Shown: in pieces, positions 52,301-61,391 of the stretch
Numbering within the stretch: position 1 is the first letter of the stretch
Layout: each line of letters begins with the position of its first letter
Source of the DNA: Candidatus Sulfotelmatobacter sp.
GTDB lineage: Bacteria > Acidobacteriota > Terriglobia > Terriglobales > Acidobacteriaceae
Assembly: GCA_036500765.1 (NCBI GenBank)
Contig: DASYBM010000011.1
Span: 290,708 to 354,707 of the forward strand
Direction: 5' to 3'
DNA length: 64,000 nucleotides
Position numbers and translations under genes: made by a program
The notes under the pieces: generated by a model
Seen by the model: the letters and a program-made list of their open reading frames with translations, nothing else
Database searches by the model: none
What the model was told of the DNA's origin: nothing

Positions 52301-54419
52301 GAGGACGGGAAGCGCGGGAGACAGCTTTATTGGAACGGACTCGACGGGCGCCGTCGGAACACAGGATCAAAGCTATGGCGCGCCGGGCGGACACAACTTT
52401 TATGTGAACGATCCGGGAACGAATAGCGCACACGCGAAATTTAATATCGGGGCGAGCGCGGCGACGTTCAATGTTCCGGTGACCGTGAATGGAAGTCTGG
52501 CCGTTACAAGTGGAAGCGTGACGCTGCCGATTACGGGATCGAGCGCGCAATGCCTGCATGTCAGTTCGACGGGAGTGGTGACGGGGACCGCGGTCGATTG
52601 CGGGGGTGGAATGGTAAGCAGCGGTGTAGCGGCGCAGATCGCAATGTATTCGGCGAGCGGGGCGGCGGTGAGCGGGGATAGTGCGCTGACGGACAACGGG
52701 TCGGTGCTGAATTATGCGGGGACTGGTGGGATTTCGACGACAGCGGGGGCGTTCAGCGGAAATTTGACGGTGAATGGGCAACTGCTGGTGGCAGGACCGT
52801 GGATGGTGAGTTCGCCGATTCCGGGAACGGCGATGGCGCCGGCGGGGACAGGGACATCGGCGCTGGGGATTTCGAATGATGGGAACTTTTATATCTCGGC
52901 GAATGCAGGAACGCCGCAGATGGTGGCGACGACGGCGACGAGTTCTTATTTTTCGAATCTGATGCAGGAAGATGCGAACGATGTGGGAGAGTTCAACGGA
53001 ACGAATCCGCAAAATTTGCATGTGTACTCCAGCTACACGAACAGTTCGAGTTGGCAGCGGACATCGGTTGGATTCGATACTGGGGATAACTATGCAGTGC
53101 TGCGGAGTGAGAGTTCGACGGGGGGGGCAGCTCCGGGGCTGGGGTTTTGGATTAACAGCGGGTTGAAGTGGGTGATTGACTCAACCAGCAACCTCAAGCC
53201 GTGGGCCGATGAGGTGTACACCATCGGCACGTTCAATGCCAGTAGCGGAGTGGGATTGCGTCCTGCAACGGTGTATGCAGCGGGAGCAGCGACCAGCAAC
53301 AGCGGATTCGAATTGGGCAAGTTCGCTAACAACAGCTATGAGATTTGCAACGATACGACGAGTGGCACGGCGCCCAACGGTCTGGCCGTTCTGACGGCGA
53401 GTGGGTGTGCGGTGAAGCCGTCGAGCGCGGTTACGGCGGGAGTGATTGGGGTAGTGGCAGCGAATGCCGGGAACAGTGGCACAGCGACCGTGGCGCTTTC
53501 GGGGTCGGCGTATTGCAGCTTTGATGCCACCGCAACAGTTGTGGGAGATTATGTGGTGGCTTCGAGCACGGCGAATGGCGGGTTTTATAACTTATGCCAC
53601 GATGCCGGTTCGACGGAACCAACTGGAGTTCAAGTTCTGGGACGGGTGCTGCAAGCCACTTCCGGGTCGACGACGGTGCAGATGTTTTTCAATATGCCGG
53701 GGTCGGTGGTGAATACGGGGGCCACGTCGATTAGCTCAGTGTTTGGGCGAACAGGGGCTGTGGTGGCAGCGAGCGGAGATTATTCGGTGGGGCAGGTTAC
53801 AGGAGCGGCGCCGCTGGCGTCACCAACTTTCACCGGAACGCCGCTGGTGCCCACGGCGGCGGGCCAGACGAATACGACGCAGGCGGCCAGTACGGCATAT
53901 GTGATGGCCAGTCTTCCACCGGCGAATACGCCGTTTGTCCCATTTCCGGGTTATAACTCTGGCAGCTCATTCTCGTTTCCAACGGGGGCCAGTACAGCCG
54001 CGGTATTCAGTTTTAACCTTCCCTATGCGGTAACGACCTCGAAGGTGGCTTATAAGACCGGTACAACCGCCGATAGCACGTCAAACAACTACGCGGTAGG
54101 AATCTACAACTCTTCCGGGACGTTGGTTTTGAGCTACACCGCGGCCGGCACGTCGTTTGCCTCTGCCGCCAGCACAATCTTTCGGCAGAGTTGGACACAA
54201 GGTTCCACAACATTAGCGCCGGGTAAATATTATCTGGCCATGACGAGCAATTGCGTTTCTAGTTGTGCGACATTCTACGGAAGCAATGGGACGACAACGG
54301 TGTTCTATTCGAACACCGCCTTTTCTGTAACGACCGGGGGAGTGCTCCCGTCGTCGATTAGTCCAGGTACGGGCTTCGAGAGCTTCACGGCCTCGATCCT
54401 GGCAACGATCTTTGAGTAG
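49308..54419 (+). CDS. Very large tail-fibre-like surface lipoprotein
   Basis: 1,703 residues from the ATG at 49308 (GGAGGAG five bases upstream; another ATG at 49296 precedes it). The N-terminus has a lipoprotein signal (GWLFYCAVMVAMIAGCGLRG; lipobox IAGC). Motifs of phage tail-fibre repeats follow: TPANPGDVANKSYVDSAV, YVPTAGGTMTGPLVLPG near residue 205-222 and AADKGYVDLGLATKADL. Later come beta-helix-like stretches (HFMVDGMTNEGSNFVFRCD) and near 1500-1560 a second fibre-type segment (FTGTPLVPTAAGQTNTTQAA). The last 160 residues resemble a carbohydrate-binding beta sandwich. The sense strand is strongly G-rich. A tail fibre carrying a Sec/lipoprotein signal is odd: it would place the protein on the host surface rather than in a virion. 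Confidence 0.8.
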   Translation: MFDAGRRPIGWLFYCAVMVAMIAGCGLRGNATAVPQGPATTTVADTVYLADGTYASGTLIITWPAFVTAGGTAVASGVTNVTLGANGALSVALVPNAGATPAGMYYTVVYQIGSGEVKTEYWLVPTTSPVNLAGVITTPGSGVAAAPVSMQYVNSQLATVVHLAGAETVTGTKTFSVAPNVPTPANPGDVANKSYVDSAVSNVGAGNYVPTAGGTMTGPLVLPGSPSSSLQAADKGYVDLGLATKADLISGLVPTGELGAGSASASTCLLGNGTWGPCASGSGTGNVSTNPLTGVSQNITQQFGTQFSTNNLAGIPYVVASYNWPQGGSPTESCTGGCVSGALVAGTAATVTLTPCPAGVDTSNNTNAPYGIYIAGTGTPEAVAVTGGSCTSGASTGTIVFTPGSNHAVGFTVAAANGGNQEAINVGTAGGSTHAVIQELPTGGADTANYNIYWPVFLKASKSVINGDGALWRCYTRSLCLMVGDYLGSTGQASIVRGLEFQPATNVGGAQIASVSATTGLYTVNTASAHNLVTGDWVILYYTNPAQTQEVRVKVTVTSTTQFQYTLGATTFALKTGFGWVAIENAAIEVETDGARLQDIKYTTGFSGGLFHQGVVVGNDQHFMVDGMTNEGSNFVFRCDSNFCGNMIYLRGDQGAAPVAYLHHLEASFQCSGNGVRSVSGNTLDVQDSVIQGTNQYAIYYAGGLQPWSTNNVYNESGACTNPFYPGSQTAIAGYIAGVDAVTLEDDAPIGGAFPTFVSGGSASSQRNYYVVPKDSNLGTGPMMFIGNALPATSGTSIPLYWPSPDLAGAGTRTFDILVTLGPAPTSAPYTGNAFSVVTGIGGSCSTTGICTYTDTQGATTAYTVQNALWTPTLPFWPGSLILSNGASAYINQCGQASTIISTSYLPKVFCKRGVIAGSTSEYTPYWGVFMAGDSAGNGNQNVGAQVVQIAPASGSWNPGISGALNFNPGPGATVVPRQVITTMDGSPQQTFATPGYVRTGSAGDSFIGTDSTGAVGTQDQSYGAPGGHNFYVNDPGTNSAHAKFNIGASAATFNVPVTVNGSLAVTSGSVTLPITGSSAQCLHVSSTGVVTGTAVDCGGGMVSSGVAAQIAMYSASGAAVSGDSALTDNGSVLNYAGTGGISTTAGAFSGNLTVNGQLLVAGPWMVSSPIPGTAMAPAGTGTSALGISNDGNFYISANAGTPQMVATTATSSYFSNLMQEDANDVGEFNGTNPQNLHVYSSYTNSSSWQRTSVGFDTGDNYAVLRSESSTGGAAPGLGFWINSGLKWVIDSTSNLKPWADEVYTIGTFNASSGVGLRPATVYAAGAATSNSGFELGKFANNSYEICNDTTSGTAPNGLAVLTASGCAVKPSSAVTAGVIGVVAANAGNSGTATVALSGSAYCSFDATATVVGDYVVASSTANGGFYNLCHDAGSTEPTGVQVLGRVLQATSGSTTVQMFFNMPGSVVNTGATSISSVFGRTGAVVAASGDYSVGQVTGAAPLASPTFTGTPLVPTAAGQTNTTQAASTAYVMASLPPANTPFVPFPGYNSGSSFSFPTGASTAAVFSFNLPYAVTTSKVAYKTGTTADSTSNNYAVGIYNSSGTLVLSYTAAGTSFASAASTIFRQSWTQGSTTLAPGKYYLAMTSNCVSSCATFYGSNGTTTVFYSNTAFSVTTGGVLPSSISPGTGFESFTASILATIFE

Positions 54420-54627
54420 GATCCGGTCAGGAATAGGATCCGGATGAGAATGACATTTTTTAATCGCTCTTAACGGCGAATTTAAAAATCCCCATTTCTC
54501 GCAGCAGAGAACGCGCTAGAAATGAGGCGCCCGGCAGAAAGAAAACGTAATCACAGAGGTCAGAGCAGAGGTGAGCCATCGGCGAAAGCTGGTGGCTCTT
54601 TTTATTGGAGCGGGAGGGTGGTGGGAT

Positions 54628-54843
54628 GTGAAGAGCTTTCTTGTTCTGGCTGCGGCGATGGGGTTAGCGGGGTGTGGGCGGAGGATGACGCGGGCGGAGT
54701 TGCCCAATGTGGTTATTCCGGTGAGGTGCGCGTCGGAGATCACGTTGGTGGGGTGCGATGCGCGGATGAGTCCGCCGAAATGTAGGAGCGCGCTGGTCAA
54801 GTATCGGAGCGGGTGCGAGGAGATTTTGGCGGGGCGGAAGTGA
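54628..54843 (+). CDS. Small Cys-rich lipoprotein
   Basis: 71 residues from the GTG at 54628, GGGAGG ten bases upstream. Signal VKSFLVLAAAMGLAGC with lipobox LAGC (Cys16), then a mature part with four more Cys (VRCASEITLVGCDARMSP, PKCRS, GCEEIL). An ATG at 54571 gives a longer product without a signal at the N-terminus. Small lipoproteins sit in many phage lysis cassettes (Rz1-like spanins) but those are Pro-rich, so this is only a possibility. Confidence 0.55.
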   Translation: MKSFLVLAAAMGLAGCGRRMTRAELPNVVIPVRCASEITLVGCDARMSPPKCRSALVKYRSGCEEILAGRK

Positions 54844-54844
54844 G

Positions 54845-54939
54845 AAAGTCCTAAGTGTAGACATTCACGATTCCCACCCCTTCGACTTCGCTCAGGGCAG
54901 GCTCTTGCGCAAAGAACGCGCAAGGATGGGGCACCCGGC
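54845..54939. repeat. GGGGCACCCG-type repeat, copy 2
   Basis: Contains CACCCCTTCGACTTCGCTCA and ends AAGGATGGGGCACCCGGC, matching 48443-48523 over its second half. Confidence 0.55.
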
Positions 54940-54972
54940 ATTTTCTTTCAGGCGGCGGAAAAGAAATCATTA

Positions 54973-55003
54973 ACCACAGAGGACACAGAGGTCACAGAGG
55001 TTC
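54973..55003. repeat. Tandem CACAGAGGN repeats before the giant gene
   Basis: Three copies of the 9-base unit CACAGAGGW directly upstream of the ATG at 55004; the last AGAGG would double as the ribosome binding site. A related AACCACAGAGAGCACAGAGG lies at 49030-49050. Confidence 0.65.
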
Positions 55004-58000
55004 ATGAAGACGATCTTCATATTAGCGATGCTGGCTTGCGGGACATATGCCTGGGGTACGACTTACTACGTCAGCTCTAGTTTGGGGAATGATGCGAACA
55101 GCGGGACTTCTACGGCGGCTCCGTGGAAGACGATGGCGAAGGTGAGTGGGTCGACGTTTGCGGCGGGGGATTCGATTTTGCTGAGGCGGGGGGATGTTTG
55201 GAATGAGAGCCTGACGCCGCCTTCGTCGGGAGCTGCGGGGAATTCGATCACGTTTGATGCGTATGGGACGGGAGCGCCGCCGAATTTGACGGGGTACTAT
55301 GCGGTGCCGTCGTCGGGGTGGATCAATCTGGGGAACAATGCGTGGAAGGCGGCGCTGCCGGCGGGATATACGACCGTTAATTTTTGTTTATTTGGATCGG
55401 TGTGGGGGCAGAAGGTGGCGGCGGTTTCGTCGAACCTGACGGCGCAGTGGGATTTTTATCTGGCGAATGGAAACGTCTATGTTTATTCGGTGGGGAATCC
55501 GGCTAACTATTATCAGGCAGCGATTGTGCCGATGGCGTTGAGCAATGTGCCGGTGATCAACGTGAATGGGAAGTCGTGGCTGACCTTTCAACATATTCTT
55601 GTGAACTGGTTCGATCAGTACGGCGTTTATGTGCAGGGGACGAGCGATCACCTGGTGTTTGCGAACATGGAATCGGATTCGATGATCCCGCAGGGAACGC
55701 AGCCGCTGGGATTTTATGTGAATGAAAGCGCGCCGGGGCCGGGGGACATCAAGATCTACAACGCGGAAGCGCACATGAATTATGACGGGTTCCGGTTCGA
55801 TGGGGCGGCGACTGCGATCACGATGGTGAACGATAAAGCGTATGCGAACCGAGATGGGGCGCTGGTCGATAACACGGGCGCGGTGAGGTATTCGTACTGT
55901 CATTTTTATGCGTCGAGCCTGGCGGTGGCGGGATCGACAGATGTGGAGTTTACGAGCGGGACGGGGCCGATTGCGGGAGCGGGGAACATTGCGGCAGATA
56001 CGCCGGCTGCGGTGCAGGCGTGGCAGAGATATCCGGCGCGGGTGACATTGACGGTGGACGACGCAGGAATGACGCCGGGAGCGGATACGTATTATGGGAC
56101 GGTCGTGGCGCCGATTGCGGATGCGGTGGGGGTACCTGTGGGCGCGGCGATTACGGTGGGGTATACGTCGACGATCACGCCGCTGATTTCCGAGATTCAG
56201 GGATGGATTAACGCGGGGAGGGATGTGACGGCGCATTCGATCTCGCACACGTATTATCCCAACACGGACGCGCTGGATATTCGATACACGGGGACGGGGA
56301 CAGCGGCGGTGTTGAGCATCAGCGGGAAGACATTGACGATCACGGTGACAGGAGCGGCGGACGGCGTGAGCTATAACCTGGCGCAGGGGCAACCGCAGGG
56401 AACGATGTTGGGATTGCAGCAGGCGCTGGTGGGGACGGGACATTTCACGGCGACGTTTAATCCGGTGTGTCAGGGGCCGTACGGGACGGGGTGTTCGTAT
56501 TACACGAATGCGGCGCTGCTGGCGCAGGATCTGGCGGATGTGACATCGCAGAACGTGAAGAGCAGTGTATACGCCATGCAACTCGATGTGACGCGGCTGA
56601 CGACGGACGAGATTACGCTGTCGCGGCAATGGATGACGACGAATCTGACGGGATTGCCGGCGACGCCGGTGTATGTGTATCCGGGTGGGTATGAGAATCC
56701 GAATATGGAGACAATCACGGCGGGCGTTCCGTATACCGGGGCACGCGGGGCACTGCATGAAGGCGGCACGGACAATAACGGGCTCCCGATTACGGGAGTG
56801 AAAGATACGTATGCGAGTGGGTTCGATGTGCAGAATATCACCAGCTTCGGAGTGAATCCGTCGTGGATGGGGCTGACGCCGGCGAGTTTGAATCAGAAGG
56901 TCCAGGCGCTGGTTTGGAAACAGATGGTGTGGGGAGTGCCGTGGGGAGTGTTCTGGCATTTGAACGAACTGACGCAGACGGATCCGGTGGGCGGGACGGA
57001 GATTACGAATCTACTTCAGGATTTCAAGAACAGCGGAGCGACGATCCAGAAGAATACGGATCTGGTGAATTGGCTTACGACAGGAATTGTCGAAGTGGGG
57101 ACGGACGGGAATTATTACTACAAGTCGGCGGCTTCGAGCATGACGCTGGATTTTCGGCCGACGGTGAGTTCTCCGGTGGTGGATGCGGGACAGAATTTGG
57201 GGACGGCGTATCAGTTCGACATTAATGGAGTCAATCAGAACAGCTATGGCAGCGGGTGGGAGATTGGAGCGCATGTGTTTGCGGGCTACTCGAGCTATGG
57301 GGTCGCGGGTTCGCCTACGAGTTCATATTTCTCGATTGGTGAAACGGTCGTCACAGGCGTGCAACTTCCCCAGAATTGGGTGAACTCGAACGAGTGGGTG
57401 GGGACGACCAGTAATACGATCAACTTTCCGGCGTCTTCCACTGGCGGCTCCTGGACCTGCGGCTCGACGAATTACGGACCCTACACAGCGGGCACGCTGG
57501 CCAGTCTACAGCAGGCGGTGAACGATGCTGAGAGTTGCCGCGCGGCTCATGGTAGCGGAACGACTATCGTCATCCCCGCGGGAACGCTCTATTCAGGGTC
57601 GAGTGGACTGGTTCTGCCGCAGACTGCCGGGGACACTTCCACCAACTTTATTGTGCTGCAAAGCTCGACGCCGCTGCCGGTCGGCCAGACCGTGTGTTCC
57701 CACGGGATACAGGACAATATTCCCGAATCTTCCCAGCCGGGACTGCGCAACGTGCTCTGCGATGGGACGCAGTTGAGCTATCAGCTCGGGACGACGGTGA
57801 CTTCAGTTTCGGGCAGCTTCACGCTGGCCAATGGGACGAGCACTTCCGCCGGCGCGTATAACGATATCGCCTCGATGTACACGATCCAGAATACCGGGAA
57901 CAACCACAACGCGATCTCGACCGCGGCCTTTGACTCGAATAACGTGGGGCCGCATCATTTTGCCATTCTGAACGCGGAAGCGCGGCCGGTGGCGGGCCTG

Positions 58001-61000
58001 GTCAGCACCGATGCGCCGATTGCGCTAGGGCTGGGCACGGAGACTCTTGTATCGCAGATCCCGACACATATTCATGTGGCTTATAGCTATCTACATGGCG
58101 ACTGGACGGACGCGCCCGTAACCGCTGGAGTGGCCACGGCGGGGCCGACTGGGGCGAACTCGCTGCCGGGAACGATGGTGTTTCTGGGCTGCATTAACTG
58201 CTCGATCAGCTACAGCTACAGCGACCGGAACCTGCGGCCGGGAGGCGATGGCCACTCGATTGGGGTGTCGTTGGGCCAGCAGTTGAAGATTGTGCACAAC
58301 TGGCTGGAGGGCGGCTCGGAAGGGCACATTTGCGGCGGCTGGGCGCATGCCATCCCGATCGCGAACTTCGTCACCTGCCAGGACATGGAGGACCGCGGGA
58401 ACCGCTATACCTATCCCTACTCGTGGATGCTGGCGTTTCAGGCCGGGTTCTGCGAGAACAATGCCTCGTGCTCGGGGAATGGCTACGTGCGCAAGAATGC
58501 GCACGAATACAAGTTCAGCCAGCGCATCGTGCTCGACGGCAACATCTTCGAGAACGTGGATAACTCCGGGGCGCAGAATGGGACGATAATCAGCGCCAAG
58601 ACCGCGCAGACCTCCGGCGGCGCTCTGGGCGGCAATTACTGGACAATTCAGGCGAACTCGACCATCACCAACAACGTGATGAGAAATTCGTGCAATGGGC
58701 CTACCCTGGGCGACCGCTCGGACAATACGGGCAGCAATGGCGGGGGCACGTCGCTGCCGGCGGAAATCTATAACTATTCGAATAACCTGCTCTACAACGT
58801 CAACACCAGCAATCCGGGCTGCAATGTGGCGGGATTCAATTCGAATCCGCAATATGGATTCAGGATTGGGCAGGTAGCGCCGGGAACGGCCTGGACCGGG
58901 GTTACAGCCGCGCGGGATGTGACGGGCACGATCGCGACCCTGACCCTGCCTTCTTCCGCGGGCATTGCCGAGAGCACGGTGAGCGTCGGGGATCCAATTC
59001 AGGTTTCCGGCTGCACGGGCGACGCGGCGTTTAATACGACCTCGACGGCGATGGGGCCGCTGGCGATTGCCGGGACGCTGCCCACCGGCCTGACCGTGGT
59101 TTACCTGAATACCGGGACGGCGAGCGGCACGGCCACGGGTTGCACGGTGTCGATTGGGCAGGGTTGGCCGAATTATCTGACCTATGCCCACAATAGCAAC
59201 TTCCTGAACAGCGTAGGGAACGACCCTGACAGTAGTGCGCTGGGGGGATCGAATCCGCATCTGCTGGCGCGGAACCTGTCGTTTACCAACAGCATCTTCA
59301 TTGGCGGGGCGGGGCCGAACTCCAGTTTTGGCGAAGGCACGCGGACGGAAACCGAAGCCTTTGATGCCTCGACCGAAGCGTTCAATAACGATCTGTTTCC
59401 GGGCCGGGATGCGGCGGCGGCCTGTCCGGGACACTCGGCAGGCTCAGGCGGGATTGCGGCCTGCTATACGGAATATTCAAACGCGCATGTGGCGATCACG
59501 CCGCCGGTGACGATTTACGGGACGCCGACGGCTTACTGCACAGGGAATGATCCTACGGCGGAAAACTGTGTAGGCATTTTGGGAGCGATGAGTCAGGGCT
59601 CGTTTCCCACGGTGCTGAACGACTGGCATCAGTACCGGCTGTGCCATGCCGGGGATGCGGCGTGCAATCACAAGGCGAGTCCGTATGCGGCGGGCGGGGC
59701 GAAGCAGGCGTCGGACAGTGGCGACCTGGGGCTGCAAAGCACGGCGGCCATTGATGCGGCGGAAACTTCGATTCAGTATGGATGTGTGGCGGGCTGCGGG
59801 AATGGGCCGCAGCGGGATGTGCCGGGAGAACTGGTGTCAACGACATATTTTGGGATCGACTATAACTCGAGCGCTTCGTTTCCTACGACGATCTCGCATC
59901 AGATCGGGAGGTTATGGGATATGCCAGGAACGGAGTGGCCGTACATCGAGACCGCGAATAACGTTTTCAGTTGGAGCGTGCTGGACAGTCAACTGGCGGC
60001 TATGTACAGCAACGGAGTTATGTACGCAGAAATGCCGCTGTCGCGAACGCCGAACTTTGCCAGTTCGCAACCATTCGATACCGTTTGCGACTACTACAAC
60101 AGCAGCGCACCGACAGGAAGCGGAGCAGCAGGACAATGCGATCCGCCGAGCGATCTGAATGCGGACGGCACCGGGACGGATCTTTATTTCAGGAATTGGG
60201 TCGCGGCCTTGGCAATGCACGTGAACACGCCGGGGTATACGAACTCGCATGCGCGGATATTGGTTTATGAGACATGGAACGAGCCGGATACTACCGGGTT
60301 CTGGTCCGCGACGAATGGAACTTACGATCAACTGATCCGGATGGAACAGGATTTGTACTGCATCGTGAAGGGCGGTGCGTTCACGATTGCAAGGACGGGG
60401 GAGAGTTGTCCGCAGGTGTGGGCGACAGTGACTAGTGTTGTCCTCGGTGCCCCGGCGGATCCGAGTGCGTATGTGCTGATGCCGTCTTACCACGTCACGA
60501 GCACGGCGATGGCGGAAGCGTTTCTGTATTGCACGGGAAGCGGAGTGGGGACGCAGCCGTGCCATGGTGGAGGCGCGGGCCAGACAGATGTGGTCAATTT
60601 TCACATCAAGCCAGGGGACGACCCATCTTTGACGGCCGAGACGATGCTGGACTCGGGGATGACGATGATCGATGGAGTGTTGCAGCCCAGCGAACTGGCA
60701 AAGCCTGTTTTCAATACAGAGGGCGGATTTTCATCGACTGGGTGGTATGCGCCTTATACCGACGCGGACATGCAGGCGGCGTTCGTCGGGCGCTTTTTCG
60801 TCTATGCCATGCAGAAAGGGATCAGCAATAACGTCTGGTACAACTGGAACCCGGCCCTGAGCGGTCTGGGGTCGACGACGGCGAACTCGGCGTATGGACA
60901 AGTGGAAAGCTGGCTGGCGGGAGCAACGTTGGCCTCGTGCTCGGCCAGTGCGCCCGGGACTGCGGGAACCGGACTCTACACTTATTCCTGCCCGCTGACG

Positions 61001-61195
61001 CAGGGGAACGGGACGCCGGCGATGCTGATCTGGGACAACTCGCAGAGTTGCTCGGGTGGAGTTTGCACGACGACGAACCAGGCGGTGCCGAGTTACTACA
61101 CGTCGTATTTTGCGCTGGGCGGAGGCCCGGCCATTCCCCTGGTAAGCAACCACGTTCCGGTGGGAATCAAGCCAACGCTGCTGATGGTTCCGTAG
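55004..61195 (+). CDS. Giant secreted fusion: beta-helix, polysaccharide-deacetylase-like, second beta-helix and glycoside-hydrolase-like domains
   Basis: 2,063 residues in one frame. Signal peptide KTIFILAMLACGTYAWG. Residues 20-335: right-handed beta-helix (TYYVSSSLGNDANSGTST, PWKTMAKV). Residues 340-700: NodB-like deacetylase fold, with ARVTLTVDDAGMTPGAD near 346 and DVTAHSISHTYYPN near 405-418, giving the Asp and His metal ligands; a closing beta-helix-type end at 720-757 (SSPVVDAGQNLG, SGWEIGAHVF). Residues 810-1590: a second pectate-lyase-like region (SLQQAVNDAESCRAAHGSG, TTIVIPAGTLYSG). Residues 1625-2063: a TIM-barrel glycosidase-like part with ILVYETWNEPDTTGFW near 1756-1762 (acid/base Glu) and VFNTEGGFSSTGW near 1905 (candidate nucleophile Glu). 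Base composition changes near 57,350, where the second unit starts. A fused polysaccharide-degrading depolymerase is the natural reading. Confidence 0.85.
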   Translation: MKTIFILAMLACGTYAWGTTYYVSSSLGNDANSGTSTAAPWKTMAKVSGSTFAAGDSILLRRGDVWNESLTPPSSGAAGNSITFDAYGTGAPPNLTGYYAVPSSGWINLGNNAWKAALPAGYTTVNFCLFGSVWGQKVAAVSSNLTAQWDFYLANGNVYVYSVGNPANYYQAAIVPMALSNVPVINVNGKSWLTFQHILVNWFDQYGVYVQGTSDHLVFANMESDSMIPQGTQPLGFYVNESAPGPGDIKIYNAEAHMNYDGFRFDGAATAITMVNDKAYANRDGALVDNTGAVRYSYCHFYASSLAVAGSTDVEFTSGTGPIAGAGNIAADTPAAVQAWQRYPARVTLTVDDAGMTPGADTYYGTVVAPIADAVGVPVGAAITVGYTSTITPLISEIQGWINAGRDVTAHSISHTYYPNTDALDIRYTGTGTAAVLSISGKTLTITVTGAADGVSYNLAQGQPQGTMLGLQQALVGTGHFTATFNPVCQGPYGTGCSYYTNAALLAQDLADVTSQNVKSSVYAMQLDVTRLTTDEITLSRQWMTTNLTGLPATPVYVYPGGYENPNMETITAGVPYTGARGALHEGGTDNNGLPITGVKDTYASGFDVQNITSFGVNPSWMGLTPASLNQKVQALVWKQMVWGVPWGVFWHLNELTQTDPVGGTEITNLLQDFKNSGATIQKNTDLVNWLTTGIVEVGTDGNYYYKSAASSMTLDFRPTVSSPVVDAGQNLGTAYQFDINGVNQNSYGSGWEIGAHVFAGYSSYGVAGSPTSSYFSIGETVVTGVQLPQNWVNSNEWVGTTSNTINFPASSTGGSWTCGSTNYGPYTAGTLASLQQAVNDAESCRAAHGSGTTIVIPAGTLYSGSSGLVLPQTAGDTSTNFIVLQSSTPLPVGQTVCSHGIQDNIPESSQPGLRNVLCDGTQLSYQLGTTVTSVSGSFTLANGTSTSAGAYNDIASMYTIQNTGNNHNAISTAAFDSNNVGPHHFAILNAEARPVAGLVSTDAPIALGLGTETLVSQIPTHIHVAYSYLHGDWTDAPVTAGVATAGPTGANSLPGTMVFLGCINCSISYSYSDRNLRPGGDGHSIGVSLGQQLKIVHNWLEGGSEGHICGGWAHAIPIANFVTCQDMEDRGNRYTYPYSWMLAFQAGFCENNASCSGNGYVRKNAHEYKFSQRIVLDGNIFENVDNSGAQNGTIISAKTAQTSGGALGGNYWTIQANSTITNNVMRNSCNGPTLGDRSDNTGSNGGGTSLPAEIYNYSNNLLYNVNTSNPGCNVAGFNSNPQYGFRIGQVAPGTAWTGVTAARDVTGTIATLTLPSSAGIAESTVSVGDPIQVSGCTGDAAFNTTSTAMGPLAIAGTLPTGLTVVYLNTGTASGTATGCTVSIGQGWPNYLTYAHNSNFLNSVGNDPDSSALGGSNPHLLARNLSFTNSIFIGGAGPNSSFGEGTRTETEAFDASTEAFNNDLFPGRDAAAACPGHSAGSGGIAACYTEYSNAHVAITPPVTIYGTPTAYCTGNDPTAENCVGILGAMSQGSFPTVLNDWHQYRLCHAGDAACNHKASPYAAGGAKQASDSGDLGLQSTAAIDAAETSIQYGCVAGCGNGPQRDVPGELVSTTYFGIDYNSSASFPTTISHQIGRLWDMPGTEWPYIETANNVFSWSVLDSQLAAMYSNGVMYAEMPLSRTPNFASSQPFDTVCDYYNSSAPTGSGAAGQCDPPSDLNADGTGTDLYFRNWVAALAMHVNTPGYTNSHARILVYETWNEPDTTGFWSATNGTYDQLIRMEQDLYCIVKGGAFTIARTGESCPQVWATVTSVVLGAPADPSAYVLMPSYHVTSTAMAEAFLYCTGSGVGTQPCHGGGAGQTDVVNFHIKPGDDPSLTAETMLDSGMTMIDGVLQPSELAKPVFNTEGGFSSTGWYAPYTDADMQAAFVGRFFVYAMQKGISNNVWYNWNPALSGLGSTTANSAYGQVESWLAGATLASCSASAPGTAGTGLYTYSCPLTQGNGTPAMLIWDNSQSCSGGVCTTTNQAVPSYYTSYFALGGGPAIPLVSNHVPVGIKPTLLMVP

Positions 61196-61391
61196 ACGAG
61201 TTCCGCAGATACGTTTCGTAGACAAGTCCTTACAGCAATATTCCAACAAAGCAGCGAAGAAGTGGCGACTGAGTTTTGGTCGCGGGGGTGAGAGTGTGCG
61301 AGCAGGGTCGAGCGTTCGACTTCGTTAGTTCGAATTTGGGAGTTCAACATCGAGAGTTCACCAGGAAAAAGTTCAACAGGGAGGAATTGAA

